The position numbers and the translations under genes are program-made. From positions 1 to 8,372 of the forward strand of contig NZHH01000003.1 in NCBI GenBank assembly GCA_002691245.1: 8,372 bases of DNA, in the 5' to 3' direction. This document shows, piece after piece, positions 1 through 5,523 of the stretch. This stretch comes from Methylaequor sp002691245 (GTDB lineage Bacteria; Pseudomonadota; Alphaproteobacteria; Methylaequorales; Methylaequoraceae). Within the stretch, counting starts at the first letter, position 1, and every line of letters begins with the position of its first letter. Below the pieces are notes generated by a model. It ran no database searches. It had not been told where the DNA came from and saw only the letters and a program-made list of their open reading frames with translations.

Positions 1-1
1 A

Positions 2-329
2 TCTAGAGCTTATATCGAAAATTTGGAAAAAAGGCCAAATGTCTATTACCCTTTGTTGTCTGAGATTTTCTCAATAAGAGTTTATTTGTGGGTATGGCTC
101 AGAACTTGAAAAAGATAACAGATACATAATTGATGAAGAGAATTTCAACCTAAAAATATACTATAGCTTAAAGGCAATATTTAAAAAATGTTCAGTGTCG
201 TCTATGTGGAACTTTTATTATTTTGTTGGGAAAGGGAGCTTTAAGTGCTCCGTTGACTATTTAATTAGACAAACAGTCATCACAATTAGGCGCATAATAT
301 ATATTATGTTATTTTTTCCGTTTAGCTAA
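2..329 (+). pseudogene. 3' part of an unrecognised gene, apparently frameshifted
   Basis: Two overlapping open frames together read like one protein tail. The first runs in from the left edge (codons from position 2) to a TGA at 107-109 and begins SRAYIENLEKRP. The second is open from 78 to a TAA at 327-329, about 83 codons, and includes GYGSELEKDNRYIIDEEN followed by a Lys/Tyr-rich stretch and a hydrophobic end. Both have charged, protein-like composition, and an open frame this long is unusual in DNA this AT-rich. A single-base indel somewhere in 78-109, for example near the GGG at 90-92, would join them. I do not recognise the family. It could be a decayed gene, an assembly error, or (less likely) two unrelated chance frames. 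The 5' end lies outside the window, and no Shine-Dalgarno or start can be assigned to the second frame. Confidence 0.4.
293..317 (+). repeat. Perfect 16-bp AT palindrome followed by a T-rich run
   Basis: CATAATATATATTATG at 293-308 is a perfect inverted repeat and is followed by TTATTTTTT (309-317). The shape resembles a weak intrinsic terminator near the end of the left-edge plus-strand reading frame. The stem is entirely A/T apart from its end base pair, and the frame runs through it to 329, so it may be chance in AT-rich DNA. Confidence 0.25.
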
Positions 330-346
330 TCTAGTTAAAATATAAT

Positions 347-386
347 AAAAACAGACACTAACAGAGTTAGCCAACTATCTGTTTTT
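347..386. terminator. Hairpin between convergent gene ends, possible bidirectional terminator
   Basis: AAAAACAGA (347-355) and TCTGTTTTT (378-386) form a perfect 9-bp inverted repeat. A second small stem lies inside it: CTAAC (358-362) with GTTAG (366-370). On either strand the right arm ends in T5, and on the minus strand the T-rich DNA continues (TTTTTATTATATTTT). The structure sits just past the plus-strand stop at 329 and overlaps the minus-strand stop at 375-377. That is where a shared terminator of two convergent genes is expected, and it supports the idea that both flanking reading frames are, or were, real gene ends. Confidence 0.5.
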
Positions 387-539
387 GAAAGTCATCTCAG
401 CAACTAATTTTTCAAGTTTATTAATTCTCAATTCAAGAGATTCCATCGTATTTTTTATTGGTGATACCTCAAGCCTACCTTTTTCTGGAATTTTAGAAAA
501 GATAACACCAATGACTGAAAAAAACTTGGATTTCCCTAT
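375..539 (-). pseudogene. Unrecognised 54-codon minus-strand frame with coiled-coil-like end
   Basis: The frame is open from 539 down to a TAG at 375-377 and follows a TAA at 540-542. It begins IGKSKFFSVIGVIFSK and ends in a heptad-like segment, MESLELRINKLEKLVAEM, with regularly spaced Leu/Ile. There is no ATG before that segment, so either only a 23-residue peptide starting at the internal ATG (444-446) is made, or the frame is the tail of a protein disrupted upstream. The hairpin at 347-386 overlaps its stop, as for a genuine gene end. The antisense plus-strand frame over the same DNA looks less protein-like. Function unknown; it could be a remnant or a microprotein. Confidence 0.35.
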
Positions 540-553
540 TTATCCCTTTCATT

Positions 554-634
554 TTAATCGAGTTTAATTGTTCGCACCCTTGCTGCTCCAGGTAAATTCA
601 TTTCATTAGTGGGTTTGTTAACAATCGTGCTCAT
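554..634 (-). CDS. Possible 26-residue microprotein or gene fragment
   Basis: The ATG at 634-632 overlaps the TGA of the preceding minus-strand frame (sequence ATGA), and the 26-codon frame ends with a TAA at 554-556. It begins MSTIVNKPTNEM and contains LPGAARVRTIKLD. One base after its stop, another ATG opens a short third frame (from 552). Such tight stop/start coupling is what translationally coupled genes show, but the peptides are tiny, Shine-Dalgarno signals are weak, and I recognise no family. An equally good reading is one ancestral gene broken by indels. Low confidence. Confidence 0.2.
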   Translation of the reverse strand: MSTIVNKPTNEMNLPGAARVRTIKLD

Positions 635-771
635 TTTATCCGATCCAAAATCTCTTCAATTTTAGCTTCCAGACAATCCAGCCTCTTCCCTATTCTTTCA
701 GAAGCAGTCATTATTTTGGGTGATGTCGCTTTCTTTTTATTACCTTGCTTTAACCTGTTTAAAACTGAAGC
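631..771 (-). pseudogene. Short minus-strand frame with helical, coiled-coil-like C-terminus
   Basis: The frame is open from 771 (just after a TAG at 772-774) to a TGA at 631-633. It reads through NRLKQGNKKKATSPK into an amphipathic end, RLDCLEAKIEEILDRIK. The first ATG (711-709) would give only 26 residues, starting MTASERIGKRL. The charged composition looks like real coding sequence, but there is no start for the full frame and no clear ribosome binding site. The helical end resembles in style the end of the frame terminating at 375, so the two could be relatives or parts of one decayed locus. I recognise no family. Confidence 0.25.
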
Positions 772-857
772 CTAACATGCAAGTAAACAAAAATTATTAT
801 TGTAGTTTTTTTTTATTTTCAACTAAACTAATAATTGAAAAAATATTTGGCTTAATT

Positions 858-1178
858 ATGACTAAAAAACATTTTATATGTACTCACACTTGGTTGAACG
901 AGGACGCTAAAAAAGCTGGTACTGAGGCTACGTCTAATATGACAGAAAGAGAGTTTTTTGACTCTGTTAAAACAGATAAGGCTGAAACATTAGCTCACTG
1001 GATGGGTAAAGAAGACTTCTTTTTTTGCCATTGGTACGCTGATAGTGCTGATGATATTATGGATGCTCTCGATAAAGGAGGTTATCATGAACTGATGATT
1101 ACAATGCCTTCAGAAATGCAACGATTTGTATCCGTCGACAATATGAAAGACCGAAAGTTAATAAACCCTGAAGATTAA
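858..1178 (+). CDS. Conserved-looking small protein of unknown function (106 aa)
   Basis: The predicted protein has 106 residues. I start it at ATG 858 rather than at the in-frame ATG at 720 because the 46 extra residues are Phe/Leu/Tyr-rich and look like translated spacer, whereas MTKKHFICTHTW begins a compact soluble domain. Visible points are C8 and H10 in the first strand, a helix around 30-48, an aromatic strand FFFCHWYAD (54-62) with C57/H58, a helix around 64-72 and a strand HELMITM (77-83). This beta-alpha-beta-beta-alpha-beta-like order suggests a small ferredoxin-like or dimeric alpha/beta-barrel fold, but that is inference and I cannot name the family. The Cys/His pairs might bind metal. 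There is no signal peptide or membrane segment. It converges on phaZ with 63 bp between stops, and no strong Shine-Dalgarno precedes the ATG. Confidence 0.75.
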   Translation: MTKKHFICTHTWLNEDAKKAGTEATSNMTEREFFDSVKTDKAETLAHWMGKEDFFFCHWYADSADDIMDALDKGGYHELMITMPSEMQRFVSVDNMKDRKLINPED

Positions 1179-1222
1179 TTTTTTCATTTACAAGTATCTG
1201 CAGAAACGTTCGTAATCAATAA

Positions 1223-1243
1223 GATAACTTTGTGAGAGTTATC
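1223..1243 (-). terminator. Weak hairpin at the phaZ 3' end
   Basis: GATAACT (1223-1229) and AGTTATC (1237-1243) form a 7-bp stem with a 7-nt loop, overlapping the phaZ stop (1242-1244). On the minus strand it is followed by TTATTGATT rather than a clean T-run, so it is at best a weak terminator or mRNA 3'-end structure. Confidence 0.25.
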
Positions 1244-2468
1244 AATTGTGCCTTTCATTTATGAATTCAAGAAAAAGTGGTCGTATTTTTGAACGCCAAG
1301 CTCTACCACTGAATATCCCATAGTGCCCAGCCTTTTTTTGTAAGTGAAACTTTTTCATACTTTTAGGTAAGTTACTTAGTAAGGTTAAAGCAGCTTTGCA
1401 CTGCCCAGGAGCCGAAATATCATCGTTTGCTCCCTCAACAACAAAAGTGGGTATTGATATAATAGCACCAAAATCTAATTTTTCACCATCCAGTACAAAT
1501 TCGTTTTTAGCAATTTCCCTTTTTTTAAATATTCTTTCAACGGTAGAAAGATAAAATTCAGCTGTCATATCCATGACCGCTAAGTATTCATCGTAAAACT
1601 TATTATGCCTGTCATGCTCAAATGCCTTACCCGATGCTACTCTCTCTATTTGATCTAAAAATGCTTGATTATGTGTTTCCTGATTCATCGCTATGAAAGA
1701 TGCTAACTGAATAGATCCAGGGTAAACCTCTCTTCCAACGCCCTTATAATTTAGCCCTACAGGCATAGTGACAGTATTCTCAAGTGTCTCCATAGACGCT
1801 CGGTGACCAAAATCGGTTACCTCTGTAGGATTTGCATCCGGGTCAACAGGCCCGCCGATCAAAGTTAAAGATGAAGGATTAAATTTAGGTGAGTTTTTAG
1901 ATGTAAAAGCTGCCGCAGCTAACGCAAGTGGAACTGGTTGGCAAACAGCTATAACGTTTAATTTTGGTGAGAGAATAGTATAAAAGTCTATTAGATATTT
2001 AGTATAATCCTCTACATCAAATTTTCCCTCTGAATAAGGAACATCTCGAGCATTCTTCCAATCGGTTATATATACATCACAATTTGGAAGCAAAGATACA
2101 ACCGTATTTCTTGTAAGAGTTGCATAGTGACCTGACATTGGTGCGATAATCAAAACTTTCCTTTGTACTTTCTTTGGACTTGTACTTTGAAATTTAATTA
2201 AGTCACAGAAGGGAAGTGATTTTACAGTTTCTAGACTAACAAGATATTCAACTCCATCAGACACAACGGAGTCTATACCCCAATCTGGCTTTGAGGTTAT
2301 TCGAGATAAACTATGCTCTGTTACTCTTCCCCAAGCAGCAAGAGTAGATGGGATGGGACTAGGGTACATACCAAAGACAGGATTTTCCCAGAAGGCTTTC
2401 ATTGTTGAAGCGACCCATTGATTATATTGCCTCAAATTTTCAAAATAGTCGTATGTCGGTAGCAACAT
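1242..2468 (-). CDS. phaZ: Intracellular polyhydroxyalkanoate depolymerase PhaZ
   Basis: This cytoplasmic depolymerase hydrolyses stored PHA in native granules to hydroxyacids or oligomers. At 408 residues it is the usual length for the intracellular PhaZ family. Family landmarks are all present: PDWGIDSV (61-68), VLIIAPMSGHYATL (105-118), DVYITDWKNAR (131-141), and the nucleophile motif VCQP with C176. This family uses a Cys in place of the lipase Ser. Further on come GGPVDPDANPT (205-215), FYDEYLAVMDMTAEFYL (291-307), the acidic residue in GANDDIS (D349 or D350) and H382 in AGHYGIFSG. The triad is therefore intact. The ATG at 2468 is well placed, with MLLPTYDYFENLRQ matching the family's N-terminus, although no Shine-Dalgarno is visible before it. 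It is divergent from phaC across 65 bp, the arrangement seen in Rhodobacterales, so synthesis and mobilisation genes share a control region. Confidence 0.95.
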   Translation of the reverse strand: MLLPTYDYFENLRQYNQWVASTMKAFWENPVFGMYPSPIPSTLAAWGRVTEHSLSRITSKPDWGIDSVVSDGVEYLVSLETVKSLPFCDLIKFQSTSPKKVQRKVLIIAPMSGHYATLTRNTVVSLLPNCDVYITDWKNARDVPYSEGKFDVEDYTKYLIDFYTILSPKLNVIAVCQPVPLALAAAAFTSKNSPKFNPSSLTLIGGPVDPDANPTEVTDFGHRASMETLENTVTMPVGLNYKGVGREVYPGSIQLASFIAMNQETHNQAFLDQIERVASGKAFEHDRHNKFYDEYLAVMDMTAEFYLSTVERIFKKREIAKNEFVLDGEKLDFGAIISIPTFVVEGANDDISAPGQCKAALTLLSNLPKSMKKFHLQKKAGHYGIFSGRAWRSKIRPLFLEFINERHN

Positions 2469-2533
2469 AGTTTTTACTAGCTTTTTATATTTATGGTTAT
2501 ATATCTACTACATTAGTAATCATACACATAACA
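2469..2533. promoter_or_regulatory. phaZ-phaC divergent control region (65 bp)
   Basis: The whole space between the phaZ and phaC start codons is AT-rich and must hold both promoters, unless one lies inside the other gene. On the minus strand a TATAAA lies about 20 bp before the phaZ ATG, without a convincing -35. On the plus strand TAGTAAT (2514-2520) is a poor -10 candidate for phaC. Neither start has a recognisable Shine-Dalgarno. The TGC-N4-GCA sites found before phaP are absent here. Assigned by position only. Confidence 0.4.
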
Positions 2534-4333
2534 ATGCAAGAAGAGAATAGAAATGTAAAGGATGACGTTACTGTAGGTCCCAGAGAATACGAGGAATTAT
2601 TAGGAAATTTCGATAAAATAGATTCTCTGACGAAGAGATTAGTGGTCGCTTTATCCTCTAAAACACCAGACCCCGAAGTAAAGGCACAACCGTCCCAAGA
2701 ATTATATTATAAAGCGTCTGCAAAGTATTTTTCGGAAATACTTTCTAACCCAAGCAAGCTAATTGAAAATCAGGTAAAGTATTACAAGTCGACTTTAGAG
2801 AATTGGACTAATATTCAAAACGATATTCTAAAGAATGCTGATATAGGCACTAAAAAAGAGTTGGAGAAGACAGATCAAGGCTGGGATGAAAACTTATATT
2901 TTAAGCTTATCAAACAGCATTACACAATATCGTCGAAAATTATTGAGGAAACTATAGAAGATTTAGATAGTTTAAGTAAATCAGATAAAAAACAGATTAG
3001 TTTTTTCACCAAACAGATGATTGAGTTTTTTTCTCCATCGAACTTTCTTGGAACTAATCCGGAAGCTCTTACCCAAGCACTAGAGACGAACGGGAAATCT
3101 TTGGTCGATGGTCTTGAGAATCTTGTAACTGATGTTGAGAATAGTACTGGTGACTTAACAGTTTCATTGACGGACACACAGGCATTTGAAGTTGGAGAGA
3201 ACTTAGCTATAACTGAAGGAAGAGTTATATTCAGAAATGATCTATTTGAGCTGATTCATTATAAACCCCTCACAGAAACAGTTTCAAAAACACCATTACT
3301 AATTGTGCCTCCATGGATTAATAAATTTTATAACCTGGATCTTCAGCCAAAAAATAGCTTTGTTAAGTATGCTTTAGAAGAAGGAATACCTACATTTATA
3401 ATTTCCTGGGTGAACCCTGGCAAGGAACATTCAGGTATTGATTTCACACAATATATTGATAAAGGCTTTTTTGAAGCAGCTAAAGTGGTAAAAGAAATTA
3501 CTGAGCAAGAAAAAATAAACTGCATTGGCTACTGTATCGGAGGTACTCTCCTGGCTACCGCGTTGTCTTACCTTTGCAAAAAAGGTAATAATTTCGTAAA
3601 CTCTGCAACTTTTTTCACGACATTAACTGACTTTGAAGATCCTGGCGATTTGTCTTTATTTATAACCGATGAATATTTAGATGAAATTAATAGGCAAATC
3701 AAAAAGGTCGGTTACATGGAAGGATCTTTTCTTGCACAGACTTTTAGTTTTTTGCGGTCTAACGATCTGGTTTATGGACCTGCCGTGAGATCTTATCTTA
3801 TGGGAAAAAAACCTCCTCGCTTTGATCTTCTTTACTGGAATGGCGACTCTACAAATTTACCGGGGAAAATGGCTTTAGAATATCTTAATAAGTTCTATAA
3901 GGAAAATCAGCTTTCTAAGGGTGAACTAGTAATTATGGGTGAGAGGCTTTCTTTAAAGTATATTGATATACCGATTTTTGTTGTAGCAACACACACTGAC
4001 CATATTGCTCCCTGGAGATCATCATTTTTCGGTTTAAATAAGTCTTCAGGAAATAAAAGATTTGTTTTGGCAGGTAGCGGTCACATAGCCGGTATTATTA
4101 ATCCTGCATATAGTAAAAAATACGGCTATTGGACCAATTCCAACGCTTTTTCAACACCCGATGAATGGTTAAAAACAGCAGACCGACATGATGGTTCTTG
4201 GTGGCCTAGTTGGTCAAATTGGATTAAGGCTAGATCTAGTACCCATATTTCTGCATATATACCGGGGTCTCATAAGGATTATCCTTCGCTTGGGCTTGCT
4301 CCAGGTAAGTATGTAATGAAAAATTATAAATAA
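2534..4333 (+). CDS. phaC: Class I poly(3-hydroxyalkanoate) synthase PhaC
   Basis: PhaC polymerises (R)-3-hydroxyacyl-CoA, typically 3-hydroxybutyryl-CoA, into granules with release of CoA. At 599 residues it has the class I length, and no PhaE or PhaR-subunit gene of class III/IV enzymes lies beside it. Residues 1-210 form the variable N-terminal region. The alpha/beta-hydrolase core follows, with LLIVPPWINKFYNLDL (255-270), the lipase-like box GYCIGGT with nucleophile C334, TTLTDFEDPGDL (362-373), WNGDSTNLPG including W435, general acid/base residue D489 in THTDHIAPW, and H517 in GSGHIAG. The C-terminus carries WWPSWSNW (556-563) and LGLAPGKYV, both typical. The ATG at 2534 has no visible Shine-Dalgarno. 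phaP follows 86 bp downstream behind its own promoter, so phaC and phaP may be transcribed both together and separately. Confidence 0.97.
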   Translation: MQEENRNVKDDVTVGPREYEELLGNFDKIDSLTKRLVVALSSKTPDPEVKAQPSQELYYKASAKYFSEILSNPSKLIENQVKYYKSTLENWTNIQNDILKNADIGTKKELEKTDQGWDENLYFKLIKQHYTISSKIIEETIEDLDSLSKSDKKQISFFTKQMIEFFSPSNFLGTNPEALTQALETNGKSLVDGLENLVTDVENSTGDLTVSLTDTQAFEVGENLAITEGRVIFRNDLFELIHYKPLTETVSKTPLLIVPPWINKFYNLDLQPKNSFVKYALEEGIPTFIISWVNPGKEHSGIDFTQYIDKGFFEAAKVVKEITEQEKINCIGYCIGGTLLATALSYLCKKGNNFVNSATFFTTLTDFEDPGDLSLFITDEYLDEINRQIKKVGYMEGSFLAQTFSFLRSNDLVYGPAVRSYLMGKKPPRFDLLYWNGDSTNLPGKMALEYLNKFYKENQLSKGELVIMGERLSLKYIDIPIFVVATHTDHIAPWRSSFFGLNKSSGNKRFVLAGSGHIAGIINPAYSKKYGYWTNSNAFSTPDEWLKTADRHDGSWWPSWSNWIKARSSTHISAYIPGSHKDYPSLGLAPGKYVMKNYK

Positions 4334-4347
4334 TTCTGCATTTGCAT
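4334..4347 (+). promoter_or_regulatory. Putative PhaR operator 1
   Basis: TTCTGCATTTGCAT starts at the base after the phaC stop codon. Its core is the dyad TGC-ATTT-GCA. It lies upstream of the phaP -35 box and is the outermost of three near-identical sites. TGC-rich sites of this kind are known targets of PhaR from Paracoccus denitrificans; binding here is inferred. Confidence 0.65.
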
Positions 4348-4357
4348 AATAATAAGG

Positions 4358-4386
4358 TTGACTATTCTGCATTAGCATTATATATT
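4358..4386 (+). promoter_or_regulatory. phaP promoter (TTGACT-N17-TATATT)
   Basis: The -35 TTGACT (4358-4363) and -10 TATATT (4381-4386) are separated by an ideal 17 bp, giving a start of transcription near 4393. It is the best sigma70-type promoter in the window, which fits the high expression usual for phasins. One putative operator fills the spacer and another covers the predicted start, so a bound repressor would exclude RNA polymerase. Confidence 0.7.
4365..4378 (+). promoter_or_regulatory. Putative PhaR operator 2, in the promoter spacer
   Basis: TTCTGCATTAGCAT, core TGC-ATTA-GCA, lies wholly between the phaP -35 and -10 boxes. Its centre is 31 bp from that of operator 1 and 22 bp from that of operator 3, so all three sites are expected on about the same face of the helix. 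Confidence 0.7.
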
Positions 4387-4400
4387 TTCTGCAGATGCAA
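4387..4400 (+). promoter_or_regulatory. Putative PhaR operator 3, over the transcription start
   Basis: TTCTGCAGATGCAA, core TGC-AGAT-GCA, abuts the -10 box and covers the predicted transcription start of phaP. This position suits direct repression. Confidence 0.7.
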
Positions 4401-4408
4401 TATTCATT

Positions 4409-4413
4409 AGGAG
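4409..4413 (+). promoter_or_regulatory. Strong phaP ribosome binding site
   Basis: AGGAG lies 6 bp before the ATG at 4420. It is the only textbook Shine-Dalgarno in the PHA cluster; phaZ, phaC and phaR lack one. It fixes the phaP start and is consistent with abundant phasin. Confidence 0.8.
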
Positions 4414-4419
4414 AATTTT

Positions 4420-4827
4420 ATGTTCAATTTTGAAGATTATACAAAGAACTTCGAGAAAATAATGTCCCAAAGTCCATTAAAAATAGACGATGCTATGAAA
4501 TCGATGATGGATTATAACTCTAAAGTTGGGAAAATCGCTTTAGATACAGCAAAAAAAAGTACAGAGCTTTCACAAATATGGGCAAAAGAAAGTTTAGCAG
4601 CACTTGATCCTTTTGTTAAAGGCTCAGAAAAACCAGAAGACTTTATGAAAATAGCTTCAGACTTTGTAAGCACTCAAACTCAAAGTGCACCTAAGCATAT
4701 TGCAGAGTTTGCTGAAGTGGCTAAAAAAGCTCAGCTAGAAACCATAGATGTTATGATGAAAGCAGGAAAAGACGCTCAAGAAGAGTTAAATAATGTAGCT
4801 AAGAAAGCAACTTCTTCTAAAGAATAG
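4420..4827 (+). CDS. phaP: Phasin PhaP, granule-associated protein
   Basis: Phasins coat the surface of PHA granules, controlling granule number and size and shielding the polymer. This protein has 135 residues, a normal size for alphaproteobacterial phasins. It is almost entirely predictable as amphipathic helix and rich in Ala, Lys, Met and Glu, with no Cys. Visible features are the start MFNFEDYTKNFEKIM, a helical body including ELSQIWAKESLAALDPF (49-65), the segment EKPEDFMKIASDFVSTQ, and a helix that ends in a Lys/Ala-rich tail. The start is fixed by AGGAG 6 bp upstream. It lies between phaC and phaR and is bounded by its own promoter with three putative PhaR operators and by a terminator at 4852-4878. 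It is therefore probably the main PhaR-controlled, independently transcribed unit of the cluster. Confidence 0.93.
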   Translation: MFNFEDYTKNFEKIMSQSPLKIDDAMKSMMDYNSKVGKIALDTAKKSTELSQIWAKESLAALDPFVKGSEKPEDFMKIASDFVSTQTQSAPKHIAEFAEVAKKAQLETIDVMMKAGKDAQEELNNVAKKATSSKE

Positions 4828-4851
4828 TTTCTTTCCAAAAAATTTCCTCCC

Positions 4852-4878
4852 AAAATGGCCGCTTTGTCGGCCATTTTT
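4852..4878 (+). terminator. Intrinsic terminator after phaP
   Basis: AAAATGGCCG (4852-4861) pairs perfectly with CGGCCATTTT (4868-4877) around the 6-nt loop CTTTGT. The GC-rich core is followed by T-rich sequence (T5, then ATTTAT). It ends the phaP transcript and separates it from the phaR promoter. Confidence 0.9.
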
Positions 4879-4907
4879 ATTTATAATTTATAAATATTTT
4901 ATCTATC

Positions 4908-4916
4908 TGTTATAAT
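4908..4916 (+). promoter_or_regulatory. phaR extended -10 promoter, possibly leaderless
   Basis: TGTTATAAT contains a perfect TATAAT (4911-4916) preceded by the TGn extension. Only weak -35 matches are present about 17 bp upstream (TTATAA, 4888-4893). The expected transcription start, about 7-9 bp past the -10 box, falls at 4923-4925, on or next to the phaR ATG (4925). The mRNA would then have essentially no 5' leader, consistent with the absence of a Shine-Dalgarno. Confidence 0.55.
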
Positions 4917-4924
4917 CAATCGTT

Positions 4925-5518
4925 ATGAAGGAAAACAAAGATATAATAGTCATTAATAAATACAGTAGTAGACGACTATATAATACCAATTCTAGTGAAT
5001 ACGTTACGCTAGAAGATCTATGTAAATTAATAAATGCTGGAAAAAATTTTAAAATTATAGATAAAGACTCTGGCAAAGACATCACTAATCAATATCTTTT
5101 ACAAATAATTTCTGACCTTGAAAACAAAGAAGGAAGTGTTTTTCCTCAAGATGTCTTGAAAGATATAATTCTTAGTTATAACAATACAGCACAAAAGTTT
5201 ATGCCAGACCTACTTTCTAAAACCTTCGAGGTCTTCCGCCAACAACAAGAGAATTTCTTAAAGGCTTTCAATGCAGAAAATCGGCAGAACAAGCCAAAAA
5301 ACGAAAGTTCGGATTTTTTTGAGGAATGGCAAAAAAGCCAGACTGATATTATGGAAAAAATGATGCAACCTTGGATAAAAAATCCTATCTTTAACGATAA
5401 AAAAGATAAACAAAGCTCTGACTCAGAAGCTACAAAAATTAATAAAAATCATGAAATAGACATGTTGAGGCGACAGATAGATGAGTTGAGAGATATAATA
5501 ACAAAAAAAAATACCTAA
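4925..5518 (+). CDS. phaR: PHA synthesis repressor PhaR
   Basis: PhaR is a cytoplasmic DNA-binding repressor that also binds PHA polymer. When polymer appears it leaves its operators and phasin is expressed. At 197 residues its length is normal. The N-terminal DNA-binding/accumulation-regulator domain spans about residues 8-66 and carries the signature KYSSRRLYNT (12-21), EYVTLEDLCKLI and KDITNQYLLQII. The second PHB-accumulation domain follows (about 75-115, LKDIILSYNN through FRQQQENFLKAF). A polar linker leads to a short C-terminal coiled coil (EIDMLRRQIDELRDIITKK, 177-195), plausibly for oligomerisation. It sits behind the phaP terminator with its own promoter and, unlike phaP, has no TGC-N4-GCA sites upstream. 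The stop lies 5 bp from the stop of the convergent dehydrogenase gene. Confidence 0.94.
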   Translation: MKENKDIIVINKYSSRRLYNTNSSEYVTLEDLCKLINAGKNFKIIDKDSGKDITNQYLLQIISDLENKEGSVFPQDVLKDIILSYNNTAQKFMPDLLSKTFEVFRQQQENFLKAFNAENRQNKPKNESSDFFEEWQKSQTDIMEKMMQPWIKNPIFNDKKDKQSSDSEATKINKNHEIDMLRRQIDELRDIITKKNT

Positions 5519-5523
5519 TTTAT

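Noticed and set aside
235..251. GGAGC/GCTCC hairpin as a terminator
   Set aside because: Only a 5-bp stem, no T-run on the plus strand, only TTT on the minus strand, and it lies within an open frame.
385..567. 60-codon plus-strand frame with a TTG start
   Set aside because: Antisense to a more protein-like minus-strand frame with a coiled-coil-like end; no ribosome binding site and a rare start codon.
762..775. TTTAAAC heptamer on the minus strand as a -1 ribosomal frameshift site
   Set aside because: The frame that would enter the heptamer has a stop just upstream and no start, so no plausible shifted product results.
720..857. N-terminal extension of the small protein to the ATG at 720
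   Set aside because: The 46 added residues are low-complexity Phe/Leu/Tyr sequence from AT-rich spacer; the compact domain begins at the ATG at 858.
1197..1204. TCTGCAGA palindrome downstream of phaZ as another PhaR site
   Set aside because: Lacks the TGC-N4-GCA spacing of the three phaP sites and lies between convergent gene ends, away from any promoter.
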